Shown in pieces: positions 23,856 to 33,170 of a DNA stretch of 37,502 nt; within the stretch, counting starts at the first letter, position 1, and every line of letters starts with the position of its first letter. The DNA lies in the NCBI GenBank assembly GCA_018067145.1, contig JAGPVD010000127.1:1-37502 (forward strand), read 5' to 3'. The notes below the pieces were generated by a model that saw nothing but the letters and a program-made list of their open reading frames with translations, was not told the DNA's origin and made no database searches. The position numbers were made by a program, and so were the translations under genes. The DNA is from Methyloceanibacter sp. (GTDB taxonomy: Bacteria > Pseudomonadota > Alphaproteobacteria > Rhizobiales > Methyloligellaceae).

Positions 23856-24554
23856 CTAGGGCTTGCCCGTGACCAGCACGATGGCGAGCCCGTCATGACC
23901 CTTATCGCCGACGGTCTGAAACGCCGTGGCGGTCACGCGTGGATCGGCGGCGGCGCGGGCATAAAATTCGCGCAAGCCCTTCACGTTTGGGTTCTCGCTC
24001 TCGGTGGCCAGCACCGCGCCCTCGCGCACCACATTGTCGACGACAATCAGGCTGCCGGGTCGCGCAAGGTTCACAGCCCAGTCGAAATAGTCCGGCGTGT
24101 TCGGTTTGTCTGCGTCAATGAACACAAAATCGAACGGGCCGGCGCCTTCTGCTTCGAGCCTCGGCAGCGTGTCGAGCGCTTTGCCGACACGGATTTCGAC
24201 TTTGTCGGCCAATCCAGCGTTGGCGATGTTATCGCGGGCGATTTCTGCATAGGCGGCATGGTGGTCGAGCGTGATGAGATGGCCATCTTCGCTTAGGCCG
24301 CGCGCCAAGCAGATCGTGCTGTAGCCGCCAAGCGTACCGATTTCGAGAATCTTGCGGGCGCCCATGACGCTCGCGAGCATCATCAGTAGCTTGCCTTGCA
24401 GAGGTGCGACTTGGATCGGTGGCATCCCCGCCGCCTCGCTGGCCGCAAGCGTCGCGGTTAGCGCGGGGTCGCTCTCAAGAAACTGCTCGGAGATGAACGC
24501 ATCAACCGCGTCCCAATTTTCGTCCTGGGTCCTGTCCCAAATTTTGTCGATCAT
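23856..24554 (-). CDS. Class I SAM-dependent O-methyltransferase (Methyltransf_3 type)
   Basis: This 232-residue cytoplasmic enzyme resembles caffeoyl-CoA/catechol O-methyltransferases. The SAM site is ILEIGTLGGYSTICLARGL, followed by the acidic residue in LITLDHH. Metal-binding acidic residues are seen in FVFIDADKPN and IVVDNVVREG. Substrates in bacteria vary widely; phenolic compounds or small hydroxylated metabolites are likely, but not shown. ATG 24554 overlaps the stop of the FAD-linked oxidase gene upstream (ATGA), so the two are translationally coupled. The gene ends 11 bases from the convergent PPK2 stop. Confidence 0.93.
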   Translation of the reverse strand: MIDKIWDRTQDENWDAVDAFISEQFLESDPALTATLAASEAAGMPPIQVAPLQGKLLMMLASVMGARKILEIGTLGGYSTICLARGLSEDGHLITLDHHAAYAEIARDNIANAGLADKVEIRVGKALDTLPRLEAEGAGPFDFVFIDADKPNTPDYFDWAVNLARPGSLIVVDNVVREGAVLATESENPNVKGLREFYARAAADPRVTATAFQTVGDKGHDGLAIVLVTGKP

Positions 24555-25987
24555 AGAAGCTTACCGGGATTGAGAATGCCGTTGGGATCGAAGCTGGTTT
24601 TGATTTTGCGCATCAACTCGAGCGCCAACGCCTCCTTGGCATGGGGCAAGAGATCACGCTTCATGCGGCCGATGCCGTGCTCGGCGCTGATCGAGCCGCC
24701 GAGGTCGAGAACGATTTCGTGTACCGCGGCGTTCAACGCCTCCCAGTTTGACAGGAACACGGCTTTGTCCATCCCGGGCGGTTGGCTCACATTATAGTGG
24801 ATATTGCCGTCGCCGAGATGGCCGAAGGGTACGGGCCGCGCACCTGGAATCATTATCTCGACGAGTTGGTTGGCCCGGGCGATGAATTCCGGCACGAGCG
24901 CAATTGGCACCGAGATATCGTGCTTGATGCTGCCGCCTTCGTGTTTTTGGACGTCGCTCATCATCTCGCGCATGCGCCACAGCGCATCCGCCTGGGTGAG
25001 CGAAGAGGCGATGGTTGCGTCTTCTATTTCGTCCGCCTCGACTCCAGCCTGCAGTAAGAACTCGGCGAGGCGGCGCGGCTCATCACCGGCGCGCGGAGAT
25101 GTCAGCTCGAGCAGAAGATGCCAAGCGTGCGGTGAGGGGAGCGGATCGCGGGCACCTTTGCTGTGCTTCAGCACAAACTCCACGCCAATCCGCGGCAGAA
25201 TTTCAAACGCCGTCAGCATCGGCCCGGCGGATTCACGCGCCCTGGCGAAGAAGGCGAGGGCGTGCTCAAGGTTGCTCAGCCCGGCGATGCAGGTCACGCG
25301 CTCCACGGGTTTTGGAAACAGCCGCAACACGGCGGCGGTGATAATGCCGAGCGTGCCTTCAGAGCCGATGAATAGGTCTTTGAGATCGTAGCCGGTGTTG
25401 TCTTTGCGTAGGCGTTTCAGCCCATGCAATACGCGCCCGTCCGCCAGCACCACTTCGAGACCGAGGGCCAAGTCGCGTGCGTTGCCATAGGCCAGCACGC
25501 TCATGCCGCCGGCGTTGGTGGCGAGCACGCCGCCGATCTGGCAGCTCCCCTCGGATGCGAGACTCAGAGGAAACAGCCGCCCGGCGCTTTCGGCCACATG
25601 CCGCGCCATGCCGAGCGGTAGTCCGGACTCCACAGTCATGGTGTTCGACTCGAGGTCGATGTCGCGCACATGGGTGAGGCGCGCTAGCGATACGATCACC
25701 TCATCGCCACTCTCAAACGGGATCTGCCCGCCGACCAGGCCAGTATTGCCGCCTTGGGGCACGATGGCCGTGCACGCCTCGTTGGCAAATTTGAGGAGGC
25801 TCGAAACCTCTTCCGTCGATCCGGGCTTGAGCACGAGCGCTGCCTTGCCACGATAGCGGTCGCGCCATTCGGTGAGATAAGGCGCCATGTCCGCCTCGTC
25901 GCGGATCGCGTGATCCTCGCCGACAATGCGCGCGAGTGCGTCGACCGTCTCGGCACTCGGGGGCTGTAGCTTCGGAGCTTCGCTCAT
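24551..25987 (-). CDS. FAD-linked D-2-hydroxyacid dehydrogenase-like oxidoreductase (GlcD/D2HGDH family)
   Basis: This 478-residue flavoenzyme has the VAO fold. FAD-binding residues lie at 70-240 (IVPQGGNTGLVGGQIP; GSCQIGGVLATNAGGMSVL; FIGSEGTLGIITAAVLRL), and the C-terminal FAD-oxidase domain has GHLGDGNIHYNVSQP, whose His residues bind a metal in D-2-hydroxyglutarate dehydrogenases. AEHGIGRMKRDLL, the family ending, is also present. Likely substrates are D-2-hydroxyacids such as D-lactate, glycolate or D-2-hydroxyglutarate; the sequence alone does not decide. Its stop overlaps the O-methyltransferase start by four bases, and it begins nine bases after the Sua5-type gene, so all three form a probable operon. 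ATG 25987 has a weak ribosome site. Confidence 0.93.
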   Translation of the reverse strand: MSEAPKLQPPSAETVDALARIVGEDHAIRDEADMAPYLTEWRDRYRGKAALVLKPGSTEEVSSLLKFANEACTAIVPQGGNTGLVGGQIPFESGDEVIVSLARLTHVRDIDLESNTMTVESGLPLGMARHVAESAGRLFPLSLASEGSCQIGGVLATNAGGMSVLAYGNARDLALGLEVVLADGRVLHGLKRLRKDNTGYDLKDLFIGSEGTLGIITAAVLRLFPKPVERVTCIAGLSNLEHALAFFARARESAGPMLTAFEILPRIGVEFVLKHSKGARDPLPSPHAWHLLLELTSPRAGDEPRRLAEFLLQAGVEADEIEDATIASSLTQADALWRMREMMSDVQKHEGGSIKHDISVPIALVPEFIARANQLVEIMIPGARPVPFGHLGDGNIHYNVSQPPGMDKAVFLSNWEALNAAVHEIVLDLGGSISAEHGIGRMKRDLLPHAKEALALELMRKIKTSFDPNGILNPGKLL

Positions 25988-25996
25988 GGATCAGGG

Positions 25997-26947
25997 CTAG
26001 CGCGCCTTGGCCGCGCGCTGCAAGCGGTCGTTGATGGCCTCGCCGAGCCCATGGGACGGGATCGGCATCACGGCGATGCCGGAGGCCCCGCTGGCGTCGA
26101 GCTCCCGGAGCGCGGCGAACAGGTGTGAAGCTGCTTCTTCAAGGTTGCCCGTGGGGCTGAGATTGATGCTGGTACGCGCCCCTTGTGGCGCGTCCGGCCC
26201 AAAGGCGAGCAGGGCGTCGACCTCGCGCAAGTCCGTCGCTCCGAGCCGCAATGGCGTCTCCGGCGCGTAGTGGCGTTCAAGCTGACCTGGCGAAGAGATG
26301 GCAGCATCCTCCTCCGCGCGGGCGATAGAATGTCCAAGCACGGCCTCGATGGCTTCGCGCGGCAGAGAGCCAAGGCGAAGCAAAATAGGCTCGCCTCCGA
26401 CGATGCCGACCACGGTCGATTCAAGGCCATGCTTGCAAGGTCCGCCGTCGAGGATCATGGCGGGCGTGTCGCCAAGTTCCGCTTCCACATGGGACGCGGA
26501 AGTGGGGCTGATACGCCCTGAGCGATTGGCGCTCGGCGCGGCGAGCGGCAGCTTGGCTTCGGCAAGAAGCGCTTGTGCGGCGGCGTGATGCGGAACGCGC
26601 AGGGCAATGGTGCCGAGACCCGCCGTTACCAAATCGGCGATGCCGCATTCCGGCCGCAACGGCAACACGAGCGACAAGGGCCCCGGCCAGAACGCTTCGG
26701 CAAGCTTGCGGGCCGTCGCATCGAAGACGCCATAACTCCCCGCCGCTTCGAGATTTGCCACATGCACGATGAGCGGGTTGAAGCGGGGCCGCTCTTTAAC
26801 GGCGAACACCCGGGCCACGGCGTGGCCGTCGAGCGCATTGGCGCCGAGCCCGTAAACCGTCTCGGTGGGAAACGCCACGAGATCACCCTCGGCCAACGCT
26901 TGCGCGGCAGCGGCGATGGCCTCTTCTGTGGCGGGGCGGACGGGCAT
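25997..26947 (-). CDS. L-threonylcarbamoyladenylate synthase, Sua5 type
   Basis: This cytoplasmic enzyme makes threonylcarbamoyl-AMP from threonine, bicarbonate and ATP for the t6A37 modification of tRNAs that read ANN codons. The 316 residues comprise a YrdC domain at about 1-185 (FPTETVYGLGANA, KERPRFNPLIVHV, RVPHH, LAAPSANRSGRISPT) and a C-terminal Sua5 domain, marked by the linker motif SPGQLERHYAPETPL. The short TsaC form lacks this second half, so the protein is Sua5 rather than TsaC in architecture. ATG 26947; the upstream ribosome site is not obvious. It heads the operon with the FAD-linked oxidase and methyltransferase and is divergent from the deacetylase gene by 82 bases. Confidence 0.94.
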   Translation of the reverse strand: MPVRPATEEAIAAAAQALAEGDLVAFPTETVYGLGANALDGHAVARVFAVKERPRFNPLIVHVANLEAAGSYGVFDATARKLAEAFWPGPLSLVLPLRPECGIADLVTAGLGTIALRVPHHAAAQALLAEAKLPLAAPSANRSGRISPTSASHVEAELGDTPAMILDGGPCKHGLESTVVGIVGGEPILLRLGSLPREAIEAVLGHSIARAEEDAAISSPGQLERHYAPETPLRLGATDLREVDALLAFGPDAPQGARTSINLSPTGNLEEAASHLFAALRELDASGASGIAVMPIPSHGLGEAINDRLQRAAKAR

Positions 26948-27029
26948 GGTCGGTCCTCATTTCGCGTGTTACCACTGGCCGGTCAAGCCAGAGTGCGAAA
27001 AGTTAGTGAACCCCGATTAGCCCAAGAGC

Positions 27030-27959
27030 ATGACTACGCTTCTTCTGACCCACCCCGCCTGTCTGGAGCACGATACCGGCATCGGTCATCCCGAGCAGGC
27101 CGACCGTCTGCGCGCCATCAACGATGCGCTGTCGGGCGCTGCATTTAATGACCTGAAGCGCGAGGAGGCGCCACGCGCCGAACTCAGCCAGATCGAGCGC
27201 CTGCACCCCAAAGCCTATGTGGAAATGGTTCAGGCCGAGATCCCCGCGGAGCTTCACAATTGGCTCGATCCGGACACGGTGGTCTCGCCGGGAAGCTGGG
27301 AAGCGGCGTTGCGCGCCACCGGCGCCGTCATCCGTGCCGTGGACCAGGTGGCCGCCGGCCATACGGACAATGCCTTTTGCGCCATTCGCCCGCCGGGCCA
27401 TCACGCCGAGCCCGCCAAGGCAATGGGCTTTTGCCTATTCAACTCCGTGGCGGTGGCGGCGCTCCATGCCCGCACCGCCCATGGGGCGACGCGCGTGGCG
27501 GTGGTCGATTTCGACGTCCATCACGGCAACGGCACCCAAGCCGCCTTCTGGACCGACAAAAATTTGTTCTTCGGCTCGACCCATCAGATGCCGCTCTTTC
27601 CGGGCACAGGTGCGCTGGATGAAACGGGCACCGGCAATATCTTCAATGCGCCGCTGAGGCCTGGCGACGGCGGCGAAGATTTCCGCGCTGCTTTCCAGGA
27701 CCGCATTCTGCCTGCGCTTGATGCGTTCGCGCCGGACTTCATCTTGGTCTCTGCCGGCTTTGACGCTCATCTCAAGGACCCTCTGGCGCAGATCCGTCTG
27801 CTTGAGCCGGATTTCGCCTGGGTGACCGAGAAGCTGCTTGAAGCCGCGGCAAAACATAGTGGCGGCAAGCTCGTATCGACACTTGAGGGTGGCTATGATC
27901 TCGACGCACTTGCGAGCTCGACGGGGGTGCATGTGAAGACGCTGATGGGCGCCTCTTGA
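27030..27959 (+). CDS. HDAC-like deacetylase (histone deacetylase / acetylpolyamine amidohydrolase superfamily)
   Basis: This 309-residue zinc enzyme belongs to the arginase/deacetylase fold. Key residues are visible: the general-acid/base pair in [20 protein letters not shown], zinc ligands Asp-His in [13 protein letters not shown] and Asp in [14 protein letters not shown], and the catalytic Tyr region in [12 protein letters not shown]. In bacteria such enzymes deacetylate polyamines or other N-acetyl compounds, or lysine in proteins; the actual substrate is unknown. ATG 27030 has AAGAG upstream. It lies 31 bases before xseB on the same strand. The order deacetylase/xseB/dxs/tlyA/RumA-like is, from memory, common in Rhizobiales, but no functional link is known. 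Confidence 0.92.
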   Translation: MTTLLLTHPACLEHDTGIGHPEQADRLRAINDALSGAAFNDLKREEAPRAELSQIERLHPKAYVEMVQAEIPAELHNWLDPDTVVSPGSWEAALRATGAVIRAVDQVAAGHTDNAFCAIRPPGHHAEPAKAMGFCLFNSVAVAALHARTAHGATRVAVVDFDVHHGNGTQAAFWTDKNLFFGSTHQMPLFPGTGALDETGTGNIFNAPLRPGDGGEDFRAAFQDRILPALDAFAPDFILVSAGFDAHLKDPLAQIRLLEPDFAWVTEKLLEAAAKHSGGKLVSTLEGGYDLDALASSTGVHVKTLMGAS

Positions 27960-27990
27960 TTGTGTTGAGCGGAAGGGGCTAAGCCAAGTC

Positions 27991-28245
27991 ATGGCCAAGA
28001 GCGACACATCCGACGTCAAATCCATGAGCTTCGAGCTTGCGCTCAAGGAGCTTGAGACAATCGTCGACCGCCTCGAAAAGGGCGATGTCGAGTTGGAAGC
28101 CTCGATCGTAATTTACGAGCGTGGCGAAGCCCTTCGCAGCCATTGCGATGGTTTGCTACGCAAGGCGGAAGCACGGGTAGAGAAAATCTCCCTCAACCAG
28201 AACGGTGAACCCACCGGCACCGAGCCTTTGGACGCCGAGGAGTAG
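27991..28245 (+). CDS. xseB: Exodeoxyribonuclease VII small subunit
   Basis: XseB is the small subunit of exonuclease VII, which degrades single-stranded DNA; its large partner XseA is not encoded in this window. The 84-residue helical-hairpin protein has the family pattern [20 protein letters not shown] followed by [20 protein letters not shown] and [12 protein letters not shown]. Start at ATG 27991 with GGAAGGGG upstream. It is 31 bases after the deacetylase gene on the same strand; dxs follows about 300 bases later, without a visible terminator between. Confidence 0.95.
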   Translation: MAKSDTSDVKSMSFELALKELETIVDRLEKGDVELEASIVIYERGEALRSHCDGLLRKAEARVEKISLNQNGEPTGTEPLDAEE

Positions 28246-28547
28246 GACCTTGCTCGACGGCAATTCCGTCAAGACAAGACCGTGACCCCAGAGCCGAGGT
28301 GTTCACTGTAGGTCTTGCCGCGGGGAGAATGCTTGCTATCTATCTGGGCAAGCCCCTCGCGCCGCCAAGCAGGAGAGCAAGACGCCGCTTGGGTGGGGCC
28401 GGTCTCTCCGCTATGGTCGAGGCTGTGCGCAGATTTGAAGGGTTTTCCGGCGCCAAGGGCGACTTGCAGGCGCAGTCGTTGGCTGATAAAGTTGTACTAA
28501 CATGCTGATTTTTATGATTGTTTCATCCGGCTCCGCCAGGCAGAACA
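28246..28547. other. Non-coding gap upstream of dxs
   Basis: I see no gene here; the one open frame of 69 codons (28299-28508) lacks a good start context and reads like noise. Two small hairpins are visible (GACGG/CCGTC near 28256-28270; CTTGC/GCAAG near 28332-28352). Positions 28480-28535 are AT-rich and probably contain the dxs promoter, though I could not identify convincing -35 and -10 elements. I see no recognisable riboswitch. Confidence 0.4.
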
Positions 28548-30479
28548 ATGAGCGCTGAGACTTCCACGCCATTGCTGGACCGCGTTCAGACGCCGGAGGA
28601 GTTGCGCACGCTCAAGGACCCTGAGCTGAAGCAGCTCGCCGATGAGTTGCGGCAAGAGACCATCAGCGCGGTCTCCGTCACGGGGGGCCATCTCGGCGCT
28701 GGTCTCGGCGTCGTCGAGCTCGCCGTGGCGCTGCATGCCGTGTTCGACACGCCGCGCGACAAGGTCATCTGGGATGTTGGCCATCAGGCATACCCCCATA
28801 AAATTCTCACCGGGCGCCGCGACCGCATCCGCACGCTGCGCCAGGCCGACGGTCTGTCGGGTTTTTGCAAACGCGCCGAGAGCGAGTACGACCCGTTTGG
28901 CGCGGGTCACTCCTCGACGTCGATTTCCGCTGGGCTTGGCATGGCCGTGGCCCGCGATCTCGCTGGCGGTGACAACAACGTGGTCGCCGTGATTGGCGAC
29001 GGAGCGATGAGCGCCGGCATGGCCTATGAGGCGATGAATAATGCCGGCGCCATGGATTCGCGCCTGATCGTGATCCTGAACGACAACGACATGTCGATTG
29101 CGCCGCCCGTCGGCGCTATGAGCGCTCATCTTGCGCGGCTGATCTCGGGCAGCACCTATCGCAGCTTCCGGCGTTGGGCGAAGGAGCTCACTCACAAGAT
29201 TTTGCCGAGGAGTTGGCAGCGGCGTGCCGCCCGCGCCGAAGAGTTCACGCGCGGCTTCTGGACCGGCGGCACGATGTTCGAGGAGCTGGGCTTCTATTAT
29301 GTCGGCCCCATCGACGGCCATAATCTCGATCACTTGCTGCCTGTGCTGCGTAATGTGCGCCGGATGAAGAACGGGCCGGTCTTGGTCCACGTCGTCACTC
29401 AAAAAGGCAAAGGCTACGGCCCGGCGGAAGAGTCCGCCGACAAGTTCCACGGTGTTGGGCGCTTCAACGTCGTCACCGGCACGCAGGAGAAGACGGCGCC
29501 CGGCGGACCGCCGAGCTACACCAAGGTCTTTGCCAAGGCTTTGATCGCGGAGGCTGAGGCCGACGACAAGGTGGTCGCAATCACCGCGGCCATGCCGTCC
29601 GGTACTGGGCTGGACAAATTCGCGGAAGCTTTTCCCGATCGCTGTTTTGATGTGGGTATCGCCGAGCAGCACGCTGTGACCTTTGCTGCGGGGCTTGCGG
29701 CGGAAGGCTATAGGCCGTTCACGGCGATCTACTCGACCTTCCTGCAGCGTGCGTACGACCAGGTGGTGCATGACGTGGCGGTCCAAAAACTGCCTGTCCG
29801 CTTTGCAATCGACCGCGCTGGGCTTGTCGGCGCCGATGGCCCGACCCATGCCGGAACGTTCGACGTCGCCTTCCTGTCCTGCCTGCCCGGCATGGTGGTC
29901 ATGGCCGCCGCCGACGAGGCGGAGCTCATGCATATGGTGGCGACAGCCTCTTCACTCGACGATCGTCCTTCTGCCTTCCGCTATCCACGCGGAGAGGGGA
30001 CCGGCGTGGCCCTGCCTGCACGCGGCACGGCGCTTGAGATCGGTAAAGGACGCATCGTGCAGGAAGGTTCGGCTGTGGCGTTGCTATCCTTTGGCGCACG
30101 GCTGACCGAGTGCTTGGCGGCAGCCGAAGAGCTTGCAGGCTACGGCTTGTCGACAACCGTCGCCGACGCGCGCTTCGCCAAGCCGCTCGATGTGGATCTG
30201 TTGCGCCAGCTTGCGAAGAACCATGAAGTGCTGGTTACCGTCGAGGAGGGTTCGGTCGGCGGCTTCGGGGCTCAGGTGCTCCACGCGTTAGCGGCGGAAG
30301 GTCTGCTGGATGGGGGGCTGAGGGTCCGGACACTGGCACTGCCCGACAGCTTCATCGAGCAGAACAAGCCGGCAACCATGTATGCGGAAGCGGGTCTCGA
30401 TGCGAAGGGCGTCGTCACGGCGGTGTTCGCAGCGCTCGGCAATGACGCTCGCGTGCCAGGCGCCGTGCGCCTCGCTTAA
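28548..30479 (+). CDS. dxs: 1-deoxy-D-xylulose-5-phosphate synthase
   Basis: Dxs is a thiamine-diphosphate enzyme that joins pyruvate and glyceraldehyde 3-phosphate in the first step of the MEP isoprenoid pathway. From ATG 28548 the protein has 643 residues, the usual length. Motifs are [49 protein letters not shown], the thiamine site [25 protein letters not shown], and the transketolase pyrimidine-domain [16 protein letters not shown] with the catalytic Glu. [16 protein letters not shown] also fits. The frame extends to a TTG at 28518, but ATG 28548 has AGG upstream and the proper family start. Its TAA overlaps the TAA of the convergent exported-protein gene by two bases (TTAA). Confidence 0.97.
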   Translation: MSAETSTPLLDRVQTPEELRTLKDPELKQLADELRQETISAVSVTGGHLGAGLGVVELAVALHAVFDTPRDKVIWDVGHQAYPHKILTGRRDRIRTLRQADGLSGFCKRAESEYDPFGAGHSSTSISAGLGMAVARDLAGGDNNVVAVIGDGAMSAGMAYEAMNNAGAMDSRLIVILNDNDMSIAPPVGAMSAHLARLISGSTYRSFRRWAKELTHKILPRSWQRRAARAEEFTRGFWTGGTMFEELGFYYVGPIDGHNLDHLLPVLRNVRRMKNGPVLVHVVTQKGKGYGPAEESADKFHGVGRFNVVTGTQEKTAPGGPPSYTKVFAKALIAEAEADDKVVAITAAMPSGTGLDKFAEAFPDRCFDVGIAEQHAVTFAAGLAAEGYRPFTAIYSTFLQRAYDQVVHDVAVQKLPVRFAIDRAGLVGADGPTHAGTFDVAFLSCLPGMVVMAAADEAELMHMVATASSLDDRPSAFRYPRGEGTGVALPARGTALEIGKGRIVQEGSAVALLSFGARLTECLAAAEELAGYGLSTTVADARFAKPLDVDLLRQLAKNHEVLVTVEEGSVGGFGAQVLHALAAEGLLDGGLRVRTLALPDSFIEQNKPATMYAEAGLDAKGVVTAVFAALGNDARVPGAVRLA

Positions 30480-30961
30480 CTCAGTTCGCAAGCCTCGGTA
30501 AATTTTTCGACCGCTTCGGCGCGGCCGTGATCAGACAGCTCGCTGTTTGTTCCGCCGACTTTGACGGTAACCGGGCTCTTCCCACGCAGCACATTGAGAA
30601 TGGGCTTTATTTCGATGTCGCTGGCCTCACCGAAGGTTCCGCCGGCTGCCTGATCGCGGGCAGATTCCCCCTCGACCGGCAGGGTCAAATCCCCACTCGC
30701 AAGGTCGATGGTGAGGGCCGTGCCGGGCTTGGTGTCAGGCAGACCGGAATGCACGTTGAGAACAGCGATGCCCATGCCGTTAAAGCAAGAGAGCATGAAG
30801 AGGGGCGTCTTGGCTGGATCGAGCGGGCCGTAGGTCAGCGTGACGAAGCTGCCATTCTCTTTGTTCGTCCATATCGATGTCTCACTTGCCAGGGCCACGC
30901 CTGAAAGCGATCCCGCAACCAGAACTGCGGCAAGAAGGGTAAGGCGGGCGGAAGGCATCAT
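30476..30961 (-). CDS. Exported protein of unknown function, 161 residues
   Basis: I recognise no family. A signal peptide occupies residues about 1-25 ([21 protein letters not shown]..., ending ALA), so the mature protein is probably periplasmic. The mature sequence begins [20 protein letters not shown] and looks beta-rich ([63 protein letters not shown]), with two Cys that could pair. The 3' end overlaps dxs in the convergent orientation (shared TTAA). ATG 30961 or 30958 is the likely start; the frame is open to a TTG at 31042, whose long extension would precede the signal peptide. Ribosome sites are weak for all. It is divergent from tlyA. Confidence 0.75.
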   Translation of the reverse strand: MMPSARLTLLAAVLVAGSLSGVALASETSIWTNKENGSFVTLTYGPLDPAKTPLFMLSCFNGMGIAVLNVHSGLPDTKPGTALTIDLASGDLTLPVEGESARDQAAGGTFGEASDIEIKPILNVLRGKSPVTVKVGGTNSELSDHGRAEAVEKFTEACELS

Positions 30962-31193
30962 GGGGGAAACTCGCATTTCCAGTCGCGGCGCCAATCGAGA
31001 TAGGCCCGCGAGGGGTTTCAGGGGCGGCTCTTGCTTCGTCAAGCAAGCACGATCTTATCAGATAAGAACCTGGCAGATCAGTTAGTGACTAAACCGGCGC
31101 GGTTCCAGAGGGACAGACTGTATATGATGCGGTTTCCGGCGCTCGTTTATCCGCGAGCATTCTAGGGTGGGGCGCACGCATAAGAGAAGCTTG

Positions 31194-31940
31194 GTGGCCA
31201 ATGACACAAAAATGAGGCTCGACCGGAGATTGGTGGAGGCAGGGCTCGTCGTTAGCCGCGCCCGCGCCACCGACTTCGTGCGGCGGGGTTGCGTCACCGT
31301 GGCCGGCGAGATCGTCCTGAAGCCGGCGGCCATGGTGGCAGGTGATGTGGCGCTGGCTCTCTCAGGTGACGCTGGCGCCTATGTTTCGCGCGGTGCTCTC
31401 AAGCTCGACGCGGCGCTTCATGCTTTCGGTTTCGATCCTAAAGGCTGCGCGGTGCTCGATGTGGGCGCGTCGACTGGCGGCTTTACCGAAGTGCTGCTCG
31501 CCGGCGGCGCGGCCAAAGTCTTCGCCGTGGATGTTGGGCGCGAGCAGCTTCACGAGAGCCTTCGCGCCGACCCTCGCGTCGTTTCGCTAGAGGCCACCGA
31601 TGCACGGACTCTCGATGCCGCCATGATCCCAGAGCCGGTCACCGCCATCGTCGCCGATGTAAGCTTCATCAGCCTGACCCAGGCGCTGCCGGTGCCGCTC
31701 AAACTTGCCGCGTCGGATTCGTGGCTGGTGGCTTTGGTAAAACCTCAGTTCGAGGCTGGCCGCGAGGCGGTGGGCCGAGGCGGTATCGTGCGCGACGAAA
31801 AGGATCGCGAACGCTCGGTTACCCGCGTTCACGACTTCCTTGAGGGCGAGGGGTGGCGGGTATTTGGGGTCATTCAATCGCCCATTGAAGGCGGCAGCGG
31901 CAATATCGAGTACCTGATAGGGGCGCGACGTGGCGCTTGA
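31194..31940 (+). CDS. tlyA: TlyA-family rRNA 2'-O-methyltransferase
   Basis: TlyA-type proteins methylate ribosomal RNA ribose 2'-hydroxyls, and were earlier named hemolysin A. The protein has an N-terminal S4 RNA-binding domain (MRLDRRLVEAGLVVSRARAT; CVTVAGEIVLKP) and a FtsJ-type methyltransferase domain: SAM site LDVGASTGGFTEVLL, DVSFISL, and LVKPQFEAGREAVGRGGIV, supplying the conserved Lys and Glu. C-terminal SPIEGGSGNIEYL is typical. The start is uncertain among GTG 31167, GTG 31194 and ATG 31212; 31194 has the best purine-rich site (AGAGAAG), and only 31212 starts directly at the S4 domain. It overlaps the next gene by 11 bases, suggesting coupled expression. Confidence 0.92.
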   Translation: MANDTKMRLDRRLVEAGLVVSRARATDFVRRGCVTVAGEIVLKPAAMVAGDVALALSGDAGAYVSRGALKLDAALHAFGFDPKGCAVLDVGASTGGFTEVLLAGGAAKVFAVDVGREQLHESLRADPRVVSLEATDARTLDAAMIPEPVTAIVADVSFISLTQALPVPLKLAASDSWLVALVKPQFEAGREAVGRGGIVRDEKDRERSVTRVHDFLEGEGWRVFGVIQSPIEGGSGNIEYLIGARRGA

Positions 31941-33159
31941 CGTTGAGATTGTCCGGCTGGGCGCCCAAGGCGATGGCGTGGCCGAAGGACCGCATGGGCC
32001 GATCTTCGTGCCGTTCGCACTGCCGGGCGAACGCGTGGCCGTTGAGCCAGCTGCGGACGGCAAGCATGCTGCACTCCTGGATGTGCTGGTGCGGAGCCCT
32101 GAGCGGGCCGATCCCATCTGTCCGCATTTCGGCTTATGCGGCGGCTGCACTCTCCAGCATTTGGAGGAAGCCGCTTACCTTGAGGGCAAGCGGGAGCAGG
32201 TTGTTCAAGCCCTGCGGTCGCGTGGGCTTGATATCGAGGTCGAGCCGGTGCGGACTGTTCCGGTTGGCAGCCGCCGGCGCGCCACCCTCACGCTCGGGCG
32301 TAATCAACAGGGCCTGGCGCTCGGCTACCGTCGCGCCCGGTCCCATGACCTCATCGACATCGACATTTGCCCGGTCCTGTCGCCGCGCATCGTGAAGCGC
32401 CTGCCCAAGCTGAAGACCGCGCTGGCACCGCTGCTTGGCCGCAAGCGAGAAGCACGGGTCGGTGTGACTGAGACCGAGACCGGCCTCGATATTGTCATCG
32501 AAGGGGTGCGGCCTTCCGAGGCGGTTCTTGTCAGGCTGGCGGGTGACGCCGCCAAGCTCGGTGTGGCCCGGATCACCGTCGACGGCGACGCCTTCTTGCC
32601 CGGCGCTCCGCCCACCGTGCGTTTTGGTTCGGCAGAAGTCAGGCTACCCGCTGGCGCATTCCTCCAGGCCTCAAAAGAGGCTGAGACGGTCATGACGGAG
32701 CTGGTGCGCGAAGGCGTCGGTCGCGCCAAGCTCATTGCCGATCTGTTCGCTGGGCTCGGAACCTTCACCTTGGCGCTGGCCCAGACGGCCGCGGTGTATG
32801 CTTTCGAGGCTGACGAGGCGGCGCTGGCCGCCCTGTCCGAGGCAGCACGCCATACGCCAAAGCTGAAGCCTGTCCGCACCGTGCCGCGCGATCTGTTCCT
32901 CACCCCCGTCGGTGTCAAGGAACTCAACCGCTACGACGCCGTGGTGTTCGACCCGCCGCGTGCCGGTGCAGCCGCCCAGGCCGAGGCGCTCGCTAAGTCG
33001 AAAATGAAGAAGATTGTCGCCGTATCCTGCAATCCGGGCACGCTGGCGCGTGATCTCCGAATTATCGTCGATGGCGGTTATCGGCTCACCCGTGTGGTGC
33101 CCGTAGACCAGTTCCTGTTCTCGAGCCATGTCGAGGTCGTTGCCCACCTCGAACGCTAA
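31930..33159 (+). CDS. RumA/TrmA-like RNA m5U methyltransferase
   Basis: This 409-residue class I methyltransferase of the RlmD/TrmA group makes 5-methyluridine in RNA. It has an N-terminal TRAM-like region, then iron-sulfur ligands CPHFGLCGGC (C-x5-C-x2-C) plus a later Cys in DICPVLSP, the SAM site FAGLGTFTLALAQ, VVFDPPRAGAA, and the catalytic VSCNPGTLARDLRI with its nucleophilic Cys. Which RNA it modifies is not clear; 23S rRNA is likely. GTG 31930 is chosen; it overlaps the tlyA stop by 11 bases and has GGGGCG upstream. It is probably co-transcribed with tlyA. The convergent aroC ends 11 bases beyond its stop. Confidence 0.93.
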   Translation: MALDVEIVRLGAQGDGVAEGPHGPIFVPFALPGERVAVEPAADGKHAALLDVLVRSPERADPICPHFGLCGGCTLQHLEEAAYLEGKREQVVQALRSRGLDIEVEPVRTVPVGSRRRATLTLGRNQQGLALGYRRARSHDLIDIDICPVLSPRIVKRLPKLKTALAPLLGRKREARVGVTETETGLDIVIEGVRPSEAVLVRLAGDAAKLGVARITVDGDAFLPGAPPTVRFGSAEVRLPAGAFLQASKEAETVMTELVREGVGRAKLIADLFAGLGTFTLALAQTAAVYAFEADEAALAALSEAARHTPKLKPVRTVPRDLFLTPVGVKELNRYDAVVFDPPRAGAAAQAEALAKSKMKKIVAVSCNPGTLARDLRIIVDGGYRLTRVVPVDQFLFSSHVEVVAHLER

Positions 33160-33170
33160 CTTGAGAGCAA

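Noticed and set aside
28299-28508. 69-codon frame between xseB and dxs
   Set aside because: Third positions are not biased, there is no ribosome site, and the composition does not resemble neighbouring genes.
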